The notes under the pieces are model-generated. The model made no database searches. It worked only from the letters and a program-made list of their open reading frames with translations, and was not told the origin of the DNA. Made by a program: the position numbers and the translations under genes. 64,000 nucleotides of DNA, from NCBI GenBank assembly GCA_028287785.1, contig JAQBOZ010000020.1, positions 1 to 64,000 on the forward strand. The letters are read 5' to 3'. Position 1 is the stretch's first letter; every line of letters begins with the position of its first letter. This DNA is from Chlorobiota bacterium (GTDB taxonomy: Bacteria; Bacteroidota; Ignavibacteria; OLB7). Positions 28,331 through 37,543 of the stretch are shown here, one piece after another.

Positions 28331-28395
28331 AACAGGAAAGACGATACGATCGGCCTTAAGCACCATAGCTCTTGCATGCGGTACATCCATGCACA

Positions 28396-29715
28396 TTATC
28401 CATTCGCATTGGTTGATTGCTCGCTCGCCGAGGTTTCATCGGCCGGCGTTTCAGCCGGCACGAACGGGCCGACCGCCATCTCCGGATTGTTTACGTAGCG
28501 GCAGAAATGCTCCACCAGCGGCGTCCCGCTCCATCGCCCGTCGCGATCCCCTTCCATCGTATCCTTCAGCCTGAAGAGCCCCAGCTCCAGACGATACTGA
28601 TCCACCGGCCCCCGCCCGAACCGATAGCGCCAGTCGATCATCGTGAAGAGCGGGAACCATGTGTAGCCCACCACCGGCACCCCCCTTCCACGAAGCCCCC
28701 GGACCGCGCCGAGCGATGCATCGAGCCACGCCGCGCGCAGCTCGTCGGAGCCGAACGCGCTTGTCTCGGTGACGATGATGGGGGCCTGATAGCGACGGTG
28801 AAAATCCTCGATCAGCACCGCGAAGCCCGATCCATCCTGCTCGGTGGCGCGATAGGCAAGGCGGCCACGGGGATCGAGATAGAGCTGCTGGGTGGACCAC
28901 TGCGGGTAGAAGTTGAGGCCGAGCATGTCGATCGGGATCTTCCGGGCGGCAATGGCGGCGAGATCGTCGGGCGAGGCACCATTGCGGATAAGCCAGGGAA
29001 AGAGCGGGTGATTGCGATCGACGCGGCCGGTAATCAGATCGTAGTAGAGATAGCCGCGATGCTGATCCTCCATCGCCAGCGCGTGCAGATCATCGCGGAC
29101 GGCGCGGGTCAGCCCGGTGGCCTCCACATGTACCATGACCGAGGCGGGATCGACCGACTTGATCGCCTCCACCGTCTCGATGATCCCCCGCACCAGTTGC
29201 AGCATCATGCGGATATATCCGGCATCGCCGCGCAGATATGGGGGCCAGACGCCGCGCTTGCCGCACATCAGGGAGTTCACCAGCGGCTCGTTCAACGGCG
29301 TGTACAGCTTGATCAGCGTGGAATATCGCTCGGCAAAAGCCGCGGCGTAGGCGGCCACCGCCCTCGGATAATCCCTGTTGACGAATTCCCGTTGCAGCCA
29401 GAGCGGGCAGCCGTAATGCATCAGATCGATGATCGGCGTGATGCCCAGATCCCGCACCAGATACGGGATCACCTGATCGGTCCAGCTCCAGTCGAACACC
29501 CCCTGCTGCGGCTCCACGCGATACCAGGGAATCCCCCAGCGCAGCCCCCTCACCCCAAGATCACGCGCAAGCGCAAGATCCTCCCGCCAGTGCTCGTAGT
29601 GGCCCATCAGCTCGTATTCCTCGAGCGGACGATATCCCGGGCGGCTCTGCGGAACAAAGGTGTTCTCGATTCCGCTGGCCCAGATGAATTGCTTCGGGCT
29701 TGTGCCTAACTCCAT
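28396..29715 (-). CDS. GH1-like glycoside hydrolase
   Basis: A 439-residue cytoplasmic TIM-barrel protein. The acid/base region is KLYTPLNEPLVNSLMCG (Glu in NEP), the nucleophile region is PIIVTETSAFGSDELRA (Glu in TET), and the substrate pocket includes LGLNFYPQWS and VVGYTWFPLFTMIDW. It begins WASGIENTFVPQSRPG, typical of a divergent branch of family 1 beta-glycosidases. There is no signal peptide. It is encoded head-away from galK and next to a GH43-like gene. Neighbouring galactose genes suggest a beta-galactoside or related substrate, but this is inference. Confidence 0.85.
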   Translation of the reverse strand: MELGTSPKQFIWASGIENTFVPQSRPGYRPLEEYELMGHYEHWREDLALARDLGVRGLRWGIPWYRVEPQQGVFDWSWTDQVIPYLVRDLGITPIIDLMHYGCPLWLQREFVNRDYPRAVAAYAAAFAERYSTLIKLYTPLNEPLVNSLMCGKRGVWPPYLRGDAGYIRMMLQLVRGIIETVEAIKSVDPASVMVHVEATGLTRAVRDDLHALAMEDQHRGYLYYDLITGRVDRNHPLFPWLIRNGASPDDLAAIAARKIPIDMLGLNFYPQWSTQQLYLDPRGRLAYRATEQDGSGFAVLIEDFHRRYQAPIIVTETSAFGSDELRAAWLDASLGAVRGLRGRGVPVVGYTWFPLFTMIDWRYRFGRGPVDQYRLELGLFRLKDTMEGDRDGRWSGTPLVEHFCRYVNNPEMAVGPFVPAETPADETSASEQSTNANG

Positions 29716-29810
29716 AACGCGAGGTAACCCCAGAGTACGATCAAGCGAATATCATCCCCACCGACGTTGTGGAGGCATGAGGTTGAGAGCTCTACCACCA
29801 ACTTGCCGCA

Positions 29811-31811
29811 TCATCGATGAGCGCCTCCCAGCGCCGTCACACGGACCATATCGAACGCGACATCTCCCATCGCAAGGAGCCCGACCCGTTCCGGCGCGCC
29901 GGGCATCTCCATCATCCCGATCAGCTCCTCCCCCCAGTACGCCCCCCAGTACGCCCCCCAGAGCCCTCCCTGGCAGCGAAAACGGAACTGCTGGTAAATA
30001 TAGGGATCGAAGCCCGCCGGAAAGTGAAAAGATCGCGTCGTTACCGGGTCGCGCAGACGAGCCATCCATCCTCGCTCAACGGACTCCAGCATGATGGTTG
30101 CTCCCTCCCCCGCGTCATTCATCGCCGGGATGAACCCGTACCGGCTCCCCGCCCTCCGTGCCAGCCGGACGTTCACCACCAGCTCGTACGACTCCGCCGG
30201 CAGCTTCCTGGCGATCACCCCATCCTCGCCGGAAAACAGAAGCGCCCGTTCGCCGATCCTCCATCCCGACTCGCTTCCCCGTTCCACGCACCATCCGGCC
30301 ATTGTCGGCGGCGTCCCCGCCTCCATGAACAGATCCTCCCATCCGAACGTGATCTCCAGCCCGGCCCAGACCACGGCGCACTCCTCGCACCATAGGTCGA
30401 TGACGGCGGCCGCCCCGCCGATCGTGCCGCTCCAGAGGGAGATGGCGCCGTCAAGCGTGATGTGAATCAGGCGACAGTTCACGTCAAGCCGAAGGAGATG
30501 GAAGACATCGAAACGGAAATCTTCGGGAAGGGGGATGGACCCGAGGATTTCCTCACCGCGCGCAACGCCGATGGTACGCCCCGCCGGATCGAGAACGACA
30601 TGGAGTTCCTCCCCCTCCGCGCCGGCCAGCGCGATGCCGAATCGCCCAACGCCGGCGGCGGCATCGCTTTTCACATTTACCTCCAGCAGAAAGCTGCTCC
30701 GTTCCGGCTCCAGCCGCGCCACGCCACGCGAACCGCGCGCCGTCTGTGTTGCGCGCCCATCCTCAACCATCCATTCACCGCGTGCCGATCGCCATCCGCG
30801 GGCGGCATCGAGCCCTCGAATCGACGGCGCGGCGGGAGCGGGCTGCGGCTCGGTGCTCGGCCCAAGCACCAGCATCCGATCGCCGGCCCAGTCCATCCTG
30901 TCGATGCAGAGGACACGGTCGCTTCCATCCTCAGCCCAGCGGTGGTAGATGCAGTAGAGCTGGCGATTGTCGGGCCCCCGGACGGCCGAGTTATGTCCCG
31001 GCCCGATGACTTTTCCCGGTATCGTGCGGAGGATCGGAAGGAGGCGTTCCCCATCCCCCGCCTGCTCCCACTCGCCGGAGTGAGCGATCTCGGTGGCGGT
31101 GGCGTAACTGACCCCGTAGCTTGGATTCTGCCAGTTGCCGCCGCTGAACATCTCGAAGTAGATCCCCTTCCGTTTCAGCACCGTGGGCCCCTCCACGGTA
31201 TGCCATCGAACGCCGCCGCGGTCGGTACGGTTGGGATCGTAGATCTGCCAGTCGTAGCGGGCGCGGGTGACGGGACGGGGATCGCCGGCAAGGGTAAACG
31301 GATCGAGCATCCGGTCCATCACGGTGCCGGTGCCGATATGCGTGTGCTGGAGGAAATCGGTGGCGTAGAAGAGATAGCGCGCGCCATCCTCATCCACGAA
31401 GACGTGCGCGTCGATCGCAAACTCCTCGCGCGTGAGGATATGGCCGCTGTCGACAAACGGCCCCGCGGGGTTGTCCGCCACCGCGACTCGAATCTGCATC
31501 CAGGTCTCCACGCCGACGCTGTAGTACATCAGGAAGCGCCCGTTCTCGTACACCACCTCCGGCGCCCAGTAGCAGCCCATCCCCCCCGGCAGCGGTTCCA
31601 TCGCCCCGCCGACGTGAGCCCAGTTGACCAGATCGGTGGAATGGATGATGCCGAACGCGCGGCCATCGCCGGTGAAGCCGGTGGCATATCCCCAGTATTC
31701 GCCGAGGTGCTTCAGCACGTAGGGATCGGGAGCCGGGTGATTGAACACCGGGTTGCGGAAAGGAGAATCCGATGAATCATCGCCCGGTTGACCGCCTGAT
31801 GAAATGCTCAT
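29811..31811 (-). CDS. GH43-like glycoside hydrolase with C-terminal sandwich region
   Basis: A 666-residue protein without a signal peptide. The N-terminal half is a five-bladed propeller of the GH43 type: PVFNHPAPDPYVLKHLGEYW (general-base Asp), EEFAIDAHVFVDEDGARYLF (Asp that tunes pKa) and RWHTVEGPTVLKRKGIYFEM (Glu acid). From about residue 345 a second, beta-rich part (GWRSARGEWMVEDGR onward) resembles lectin-like carbohydrate-binding modules and ends with VRVTALGG. GH43 enzymes cleave arabinofuranosides, xylosides or galactofuranosides; the nearby glf gene makes a galactofuranosidase role attractive but unproven. A tandem 12-base repeat near its 3' end encodes WGAYWGAYWG. Confidence 0.85.
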   Translation of the reverse strand: MSISSGGQPGDDSSDSPFRNPVFNHPAPDPYVLKHLGEYWGYATGFTGDGRAFGIIHSTDLVNWAHVGGAMEPLPGGMGCYWAPEVVYENGRFLMYYSVGVETWMQIRVAVADNPAGPFVDSGHILTREEFAIDAHVFVDEDGARYLFYATDFLQHTHIGTGTVMDRMLDPFTLAGDPRPVTRARYDWQIYDPNRTDRGGVRWHTVEGPTVLKRKGIYFEMFSGGNWQNPSYGVSYATATEIAHSGEWEQAGDGERLLPILRTIPGKVIGPGHNSAVRGPDNRQLYCIYHRWAEDGSDRVLCIDRMDWAGDRMLVLGPSTEPQPAPAAPSIRGLDAARGWRSARGEWMVEDGRATQTARGSRGVARLEPERSSFLLEVNVKSDAAAGVGRFGIALAGAEGEELHVVLDPAGRTIGVARGEEILGSIPLPEDFRFDVFHLLRLDVNCRLIHITLDGAISLWSGTIGGAAAVIDLWCEECAVVWAGLEITFGWEDLFMEAGTPPTMAGWCVERGSESGWRIGERALLFSGEDGVIARKLPAESYELVVNVRLARRAGSRYGFIPAMNDAGEGATIMLESVERGWMARLRDPVTTRSFHFPAGFDPYIYQQFRFRCQGGLWGAYWGAYWGEELIGMMEMPGAPERVGLLAMGDVAFDMVRVTALGGAHR
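29930..29961. repeat. 12-base tandem repeat within the GH43-like gene
   Basis: About 2.7 copies of GCCCCCCAGTAC lie in the coding region and give WGAYWGAYWG in the protein. The period is a multiple of three, so copy-number change would keep the frame. Confidence 0.8.
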
Positions 31812-32219
31812 GAAGTATGATGTTGACGCCTGAATCTGTTCGCGGCCATTGATGAGCCGCCTGTCGCCGTTTCATCGCAAAGAAGATGCCTTGGAACATT
31901 TCCCCTTTCCTCACGGGACCGGAAGTGGTCCGGGGGACGGCACGGTAGTTGCACAATAATGGTTGCCGCAATCGGTTCAGCAACGTGACGAAACCACGAG
32001 CGCAACCCGGCCTCATCCGTTCAGGCTCCCGTTGATGCCCATTAACGGGCAAGGGAGCCCGGAATGAACGATCACCGACCCTGGGAACCTGGGCGCCAGT
32101 TGTAAGGATACGATCCCATAAGGATTCCCGAGGCGGGTGCACCGTATAAGCGCTCTCCCCGATTGCAATGGAACGTACCAATACGCTATACCATAGATAC
32201 GATTACGCAGGACAGGATC
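31812..32219. other. Intergenic region with a large inverted repeat
   Basis: This is a divergent promoter region between the GH43-like gene and the first glycosyltransferase gene; no gene could be supported. At 32018-32070 there is a compound hairpin: CGTTCA and GGCTCCC on the left, an inner TGCCC/GGGCA stem, then GGGAGCC, a 5-base bulge and TGAACG. It could be a leader element of the glycosyltransferase transcript or an operator. No known riboswitch class was recognised. Confidence 0.5.
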
Positions 32220-33521
32220 ATGGAGAACAGAGGCAGGCAGACCGGCATACTCGATAACGGAAGCATACGGAATGCGAACATGGCCACCATCCCGGCCTTC
32301 ACGCGCGCATGGTCCATCCCTGGGGCTCAGGAAGCGGATGCTGCATCGGGGAACAATGTGGGCATAACCGGCGAGCCGGACATCATCTGCTTTTCAAGGC
32401 TCCGGTGGGATTTTGTCTTTCAGCGACCCCATCATCTTCTGAGCCGATGCGCGGCGGATCACAGGGTGTTCTTCGTGGAGGAGGCCGTGCTGGATGCCGA
32501 CGATTACGGCAGGCTGGAGATCAACCGCCGCGAACATGGCGTCTGGGTGGTGGTCCCCCATCTCCCCGCCGATGTGGACAGCCACGAACGTCTTGCCCAT
32601 TTCTCCGATCTCCTCTCCGATCTGATTCGCGATCGCAATATCAGCGAGTATATCCTCTGGTACTGCTCGGCCGGCGCGCTCGCCTTTACGCGCCATCTGG
32701 AGCCGATCTCCATCATTTACGATTGCGATGGCCCGGACGGCGGAACGCCGATGCATGAGGATGAGGCCGAGCTGTCGGCCCGCGCCGATCTGATCTTCAC
32801 CGTGGATAATGCCACGTACGAGCAGAAGCGGAATGAGCGTTCCAATGTCTTTGCCTTTCCGAACGGCATCGACCGCGTGCACTTCGCCGGGGGGCGGAAC
32901 TATCAGGATGATCCGCTGGATCAGGTCGATATTCCCCATCCACGGCTCGGCTTCTTCGGGGTGATCGACAACCGGCTCGATTTCGCGCTGATCGATAGTA
33001 TCGCCGAGGCGCGGCCTGACTGGAATCTGGTGCTGGTGGGGCCGATCGAGACAACCGACTCCGCGACGGCGCTCCCCTGCCGGTCCAACATCCACTATCT
33101 GGGCGCCAGACCGTATGGCGATATCCCCGCCTATCTCTCCGGCTGGAACGTGGCGATGCTCCCGCTCAGGACGGGGGAGGGATGCCATATCAGCCCGACC
33201 AGGATTCCGGAGTGCCTCGCCGCCGGGGTTCCGGTTGTCGCCACCTCCTTCCGTGACGCGCTCCACCCCTACGGTGAATCGGGGTTGATAGCGACTGCCG
33301 ATACGCTGGCGGAATTCATCATCGCCGCCGCCGAGTCGGGCATGGATGAGTCGATCGATTCGGAGTGCTGGTTCGAGAAGGTGGATCGTTTCCTGAGCGG
33401 CATCGCCTGGGAGAATACCTGGAAGCGGATGAAACTGCTGATCGATTCCACGACGGAGGCCCGCCGTTCCACCCTTGCCGCCCCCCTCCTCCGGTCGGCG
33501 GGCATCGATCCCCTGAAGTAA
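32220..33521 (+). CDS. Glycosyltransferase (GT4-like, glf-associated type), paralogue 1
   Basis: About 433 residues, with no membrane helices. The N-terminal domain starts at IICFSRLRWDFVFQRPHHLL (the FQRPxHLL motif typical of this group) and includes VFFVEEAVLD and IIYDCDGPDG. The C-terminal Rossmann domain has PHPRLGFFGVIDNRLDFALI, LVLVGPIE, NIHYLGARPYGDIPAYLSGW, and the donor-binding segment SPTRIPECLAAGVPVVATSF. It is clearly a paralogue of the gene at 34970. It probably transfers a hexose, possibly galactofuranose given the glf gene nearby. The start at 32220 is chosen over an earlier ATG because the added residues are not conserved. Confidence 0.82.
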   Translation: MENRGRQTGILDNGSIRNANMATIPAFTRAWSIPGAQEADAASGNNVGITGEPDIICFSRLRWDFVFQRPHHLLSRCAADHRVFFVEEAVLDADDYGRLEINRREHGVWVVVPHLPADVDSHERLAHFSDLLSDLIRDRNISEYILWYCSAGALAFTRHLEPISIIYDCDGPDGGTPMHEDEAELSARADLIFTVDNATYEQKRNERSNVFAFPNGIDRVHFAGGRNYQDDPLDQVDIPHPRLGFFGVIDNRLDFALIDSIAEARPDWNLVLVGPIETTDSATALPCRSNIHYLGARPYGDIPAYLSGWNVAMLPLRTGEGCHISPTRIPECLAAGVPVVATSFRDALHPYGESGLIATADTLAEFIIAAAESGMDESIDSECWFEKVDRFLSGIAWENTWKRMKLLIDSTTEARRSTLAAPLLRSAGIDPLK

Positions 33522-34092
33522 TCCTTCAGCTTCATGGTCTGACATCCGGGGGCATTTCGATCCGTGGTCAACAGACCGTTCCGCGACGCGCCTTCCGGCA
33601 GATGATGCCCGGTCCAGTGATGTCGTCCGGTCAACTCGATTTCTCCATAATCCGCACCCGACACTGGCCGTCTGGCAAGCACCGGAAATTGGCCCCGAAT
33701 ACCCATCTCTCTCCCCTCGATTACCCCCTGGCAGCGTCAACGACCGACATGCGGTAAAAAGTTATCCACACAGGCTTGCCCTACCGGACCCAACAAAATG
33801 AAACTTCAACACTCATAAAAGAAATCCCACGAGCGACCTCCGCTGTGGATTATTCGCCCCGATTCCACCCCAAACATCGATTAGAGCAAAAAAACGGCTT
33901 CAATTGCCAGAGGTTTATCGGAAAAACCAGTTTTCCGGGGATGATCATTGCAGGCATGCTCATTGAGTAACTCAGACAAACACCGGCTGGGAGCTATAGG
34001 AATCTCCAGCTTCCGGACGGGGCGTATGACATATGACAGACGTCAGCTATCATGACAACCCATTAACCCACACTAGACCAGAGGCAAAGGAT
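33522..34092. other. Intergenic region with DnaA-box-like sites
   Basis: No gene could be supported in these 570 bases. A perfect DnaA box TTATCCACA lies at 33762-33770, and a one-mismatch inverted site TGTGGATTA at 33844-33852, followed by a locally AT-rich stretch to about 34000. There is no dnaA, dnaN or other origin-linked gene in the window, so an origin is not claimed. A hairpin ACCAGTTTTCCGG and neighbouring A-rich runs may carry the promoter of the KGG gene. Confidence 0.4.
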
Positions 34093-34440
34093 ATGACGGA
34101 TAGAAGCAATCGCGGATTCGCGTCGATGGATGAAAAGAAACAGCGGGAAATTGCGAGCAAGGGTGGCCGCGCGGCTCACCAGCAGGGAACGGCGCATGAG
34201 TTCACTCCCGAGGAAGCGCGGAGCGCGGGGCGGAAGGGGGGCGAGGCGATCAGCCGCAACCGTGAGCACATGGCGCACATCGGACGCCTTGGTGGCGAGG
34301 CAAGCCGGAACAGCCCGAATCGCCGCAACAAGAAACAGGAGATCGCCGATGGCAACGGTATGGAAGCCGCTCTCAATATGACGGAAAGCCAGAACGGCAG
34401 CATATCAATGACACCGGCTGGAGATGCGGAGCGACTGTAA
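34093..34440 (+). CDS. KGG-repeat general stress protein (YciG-like)
   Basis: A 115-residue hydrophilic protein. Three stress-induced KGG motifs are spaced through the first 80 residues: EIASKGGRAAHQ, SAGRKGGEAISR and HIGRLGGEASR, with FTPEEAR between them as in YciG/GsiB-like proteins. Such small proteins are induced in stationary phase or by stress in other bacteria and are natively flexible. The C-terminal 35 residues are Asn/Ser-rich and unique. AAAGG lies just before the ATG. It sits between the two paralogous glycosyltransferase genes. Confidence 0.85.
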   Translation: MTDRSNRGFASMDEKKQREIASKGGRAAHQQGTAHEFTPEEARSAGRKGGEAISRNREHMAHIGRLGGEASRNSPNRRNKKQEIADGNGMEAALNMTESQNGSISMTPAGDAERL

Positions 34441-34506
34441 GCCCTCATCAGGCATCCTTGACCGCTGACCGACCCCCTTCTCCTGACAGCGGTATGGCAC
34501 CATGCG

Positions 34507-34544
34507 GCGCCACCCATCCATCGATGTGGTGGCGTCGTTTTTTT
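34507..34544 (+). terminator. Rho-independent terminator of the KGG gene
   Basis: A GCGCCACC/GGTGGCGT stem is followed by a run of seven T residues. Confidence 0.8.
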
Positions 34545-34969
34545 GCTGCCTGCGTACATCCTGATCCGCAATCCGCGCAGCCAACCATGAACAGCATTTC
34601 GCACCACCACCACCGGGCTCATCGGCAGTAAGCATTCATTACAGACATTGCCGAACTATGGCACCGAAGTTGACTAGCTTAGGGCAAGGCTCTCCAGCTT
34701 TATTATCTGATACGAACCGAATGGAGGGCAGAAGGCTGGTATTTCTTGCGATGGCGTCTCACCCGACGACGGTTGTTGATCCAGCGGACCCGATCCGCGC
34801 CGTCAGGCAGGATAGTGACTGAAGCTAGTCCGTGGCCTCTCTGCTCCACCGCATTGCTGCCGATTTCAGGAAAACCAGAACGCCGGTTCCGGCGGAAAAC
34901 GCCGTGGATGGCGCATGAGCTGGAAGCCGGAAAAGTTAACACATCAAAAGATTTTCCATAAGGAAGGAT
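34545..34969. other. Intergenic stretch with a possible gene remnant
   Basis: No intact gene. On the minus strand, about 34700-34890 reads as a protein-like tail (GFPEIGSNAVEQRGHGLASV, TILPDGADRVRWINNRRR, then a basic end). It has no start codon of its own: upstream the same frame runs as the antisense of the glycosyltransferase gene at 34970. It may be chance or an old remnant. AGGAAGGA at 34961-34968 is the strong ribosome site of the next gene. Confidence 0.3.
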
Positions 34970-36289
34970 ATGAATAGCATAGAGACACATCGCAACGCCG
35001 AGAACTCCACGGGCAATGGATCGGCCAACGGGCACAACGGCCTGGCCGGACATCTTGAGCGCCCGCACGCCAGCGGCGGCACGCATGACAGCGATGCTCC
35101 CGATCTGATCTGTCTCTCGCATCTCCGCTGGGATTTCGTCTACCAGCGCCCACAGCACCTGCTGACCCGCTGTGCGCAGAAGCGACGCGTCTTCTTCGTC
35201 GAAGAACCGATATTCGGCGATGGCCCGGTGAGCGTCGATGTCTCCCGTCGCGATTGCGGCGTCTGGATCGTGGTGCCGCATCTGCCGCACGGCATGGGAC
35301 ACGAGCAGATCGAGGCGGCCCAGCAGGGATTGCTGGACTTTGTGATGGAGCAGTACGGAATCCACGACTACGTGGCGTGGTACTATACGCCGATGGCGCT
35401 TGGGTTTACGCGCCATCTGAAGCCGGCCGCGACCATTTACGATTGCATGGATGAGCTCTCGGCATTCCACGGCGCTCCTCCCGCGCTCCGCGAGCGCGAG
35501 GCCGAGCTGTTTCAGCGCGCCGATCTGGTCTTCACCGGAGGACACAGCCTCTACGAGGCGAAGAAGGGACAGCACAGAAGCGTCCACGCATTCCCCAGCA
35601 GCATCGACATGGGGCATTTCGCGCAGGCCAGGCAGTGGCAGAACGATCCGGCCGATCAGGCAGACATCCCCCATCCCCGCGTCGGGTTCTTCGGCGTGAT
35701 CGATGAGCGGATGGATATCGAGCTTCTGGCCGGCATCGCCGACGCGCGCCCGGACTGGCATCTGGTGATGATAGGGCCGGTGGTGAAGATCGATCCCGCC
35801 ACGCTGCCGCAGCGTGAGAACATCCATTTTATCGGCGGAAAGCATTACAACGAGCTCCCCGGCTACCTGGCCGGCTGGGATCTGGCGATGCTTCCGTTCG
35901 CCCGCAACGAATCCACACGCTATATCAGCCCAACCAAGACGCCGGAATATCTGGCCGCCGGCAAGCCCGTGGTATCAACCTCCATCCGCGACGTGATCAG
36001 CCCATATGGCACGATGGGCATGGTGGAGATCGCCGATACGCCGGAGGAGTTCGTCACCGCCGCCGAGACCGCGATGGCGAACGGGAAGGGGATCGAGTGG
36101 CTCCGCCGCATCGATACGTTCCTGGAGAATGATTCCTGGGACAACACGTGGGAGCGAATGAACAGGCTGATCAGGTTTGCGGTCAAGACCAACCGACCGG
36201 CGACCACCGGCAACGGAACCCAGCAGATATCGCTTCCTTCACAGCGCGCCCACTCGGCGACCAACGGCGTTACTTCACAAACTCATTAA
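34970..36289 (+). CDS. Glycosyltransferase (GT4-like, glf-associated type), paralogue 2
   Basis: A 439-residue protein with a hydrophilic Asn/Gly/His-rich leader of about 40 residues (NSTGNGSANGHNG). The same fold as the gene at 32220 follows: LICLSHLRWDFVYQRPQHLL, VFFVEEPIFG, TIYDCMDELSAF, PHPRVGFFGVIDERMDIELL, NIHFIGGKHYNELPGYLAGW and SPTKTPEYLAAGKPVVSTSI. The two paralogues are perhaps 50% identical. It is 18 bases upstream of glf, with GGGGAG between, so the two form an operon; donor UDP-galactofuranose is the obvious hypothesis. Confidence 0.85.
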   Translation: MNSIETHRNAENSTGNGSANGHNGLAGHLERPHASGGTHDSDAPDLICLSHLRWDFVYQRPQHLLTRCAQKRRVFFVEEPIFGDGPVSVDVSRRDCGVWIVVPHLPHGMGHEQIEAAQQGLLDFVMEQYGIHDYVAWYYTPMALGFTRHLKPAATIYDCMDELSAFHGAPPALREREAELFQRADLVFTGGHSLYEAKKGQHRSVHAFPSSIDMGHFAQARQWQNDPADQADIPHPRVGFFGVIDERMDIELLAGIADARPDWHLVMIGPVVKIDPATLPQRENIHFIGGKHYNELPGYLAGWDLAMLPFARNESTRYISPTKTPEYLAAGKPVVSTSIRDVISPYGTMGMVEIADTPEEFVTAAETAMANGKGIEWLRRIDTFLENDSWDNTWERMNRLIRFAVKTNRPATTGNGTQQISLPSQRAHSATNGVTSQTH

Positions 36290-36307
36290 GGCGGGGAGAC
36301 AATACCA

Positions 36308-37543
36308 ATGTTCGATTATCTCATTGTGGGAGCGGGGTTTGCCGGAAGCGTCCTTGCCGAGCGACTTGCGCGCCTTTCGGGAAAGAAGGTGCTGATTGTG
36401 GACAAGCGGCCGCATATCGGCGGCAACGCGTACGATCATTACGATGACGCCGGCGTGCTTGTGCACAAATACGGCCCGCATATCTTTCACACGAACTCCC
36501 GCGAGGTCTTCGATTACCTCTCGCAGTTCACCAAGTGGCGCGCGTACGAGCATCGGGTGCTGGCAAGCGTGGACGGACAGCTTGTGCCGATGCCGATCAA
36601 TCTCGATACCGTCAACAAGCTCTATGGCCTGAACCTGACATCGTTCCAGCTCGAGGAGTTCTTCGCCTCGGTCGCGGAACACCCGGAGAAGATCCGCACA
36701 TCGGAGGATGTGGTGGTGGGCAAGGTGGGCCGGGAGCTGTACGAGAAATTCTTCCGGGGCTACACCAGGAAGCAGTGGGGGCTTGATCCCTCGGAGCTCG
36801 ATGCGTCGGTAACGGCGCGCGTCCCCACGCGCACCAACCGGGATGACCGCTATTTCACCGATGTCTATCAGGCGATGCCGCTCAACGGCTATACCCGGAT
36901 GTTCGAGAACATGCTGGACCATCCCAATATCAAGGTGATGCTCAACTGCGATTATCGCGAGCTGAAGGGGGAGATCGCCTATAAGGAGATGATCTACACC
37001 GGGCCTATCGATTCCTTCTTCGACGATCGCTACGGAAAGCTCCCCTACCGGTCGCTGGAGTTCAAGTTCGAGACGCACGACTGCAATGTTCATCAGCCGA
37101 CCGGCACGATCAACTATCCGAACGAGCACGCCTATACGCGCATCACGGAGTTCAAGTATCTCACCGGCCAGGAGCATCAGAAGACAAGCGTGGTCTATGA
37201 GTTCCCGCAGGCCGAGGGAGATCCGTACTATCCGGTGCCGCGCGCCGAAAACGCCGAGCTTTACAAGAAGTATCGCGCGCTTGCCGAGGCAACGCCGGGC
37301 GTCCATTTTGTGGGCCGTCTGGCTACCTACAAGTACTACAACATGGATCAGGTGGTGGCGCAGGCGCTGACCACGTACGCCAAGATCACCGGCCTTCAGC
37401 GCTTCGGCGCGCTTGCCTCGCCGGACGGCAACGGCCACACGCTTACCGATGGCAACGCCCCCGTCTCCAACGGCAACGCCGGCTCCAATGGCACCACGAA
37501 AAATGGTCATCATAACGGAGTATCCCATGCTGCCACCTCTTGA
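36308..37543 (+). CDS. glf: UDP-galactopyranose mutase
   Basis: A 411-residue flavoenzyme interconverting UDP-galactopyranose and UDP-galactofuranose. The FAD dinucleotide fold is at the N-terminus (DYLIVGAGFAGSVLAERLA). Further motifs are RPHIGGNAYDHYDDAG, KYGPHIFHTN, GYTRKQWGLDPSELDASVTA, GPIDSFFDDRYGKLPYRSLE and GTINYPNEHAYTRITEFKYL, and the end region has VHFVGRLATYKYYNMDQVVA. Normal enzymes end near residue 375; here an extra tail of about 40 residues rich in Asn, Gly and His (DGNGHTLTDGNAPVSNGNAG) follows. The next gene starts 17 bases before the stop. Confidence 0.95.
   Translation: MFDYLIVGAGFAGSVLAERLARLSGKKVLIVDKRPHIGGNAYDHYDDAGVLVHKYGPHIFHTNSREVFDYLSQFTKWRAYEHRVLASVDGQLVPMPINLDTVNKLYGLNLTSFQLEEFFASVAEHPEKIRTSEDVVVGKVGRELYEKFFRGYTRKQWGLDPSELDASVTARVPTRTNRDDRYFTDVYQAMPLNGYTRMFENMLDHPNIKVMLNCDYRELKGEIAYKEMIYTGPIDSFFDDRYGKLPYRSLEFKFETHDCNVHQPTGTINYPNEHAYTRITEFKYLTGQEHQKTSVVYEFPQAEGDPYYPVPRAENAELYKKYRALAEATPGVHFVGRLATYKYYNMDQVVAQALTTYAKITGLQRFGALASPDGNGHTLTDGNAPVSNGNAGSNGTTKNGHHNGVSHAATS

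Noticed and set aside
33762-33852. Replication origin
   Set aside because: Only two boxes, no dnaA, dnaN, parAB or similar nearby; kept only as a low-interest observation.
34703-35845. 380-codon leftward frame across the second glycosyltransferase
   Set aside because: Most of it is antisense to a clear glycosyltransferase; only the last 60 codons lie in the gap and have no start of their own.
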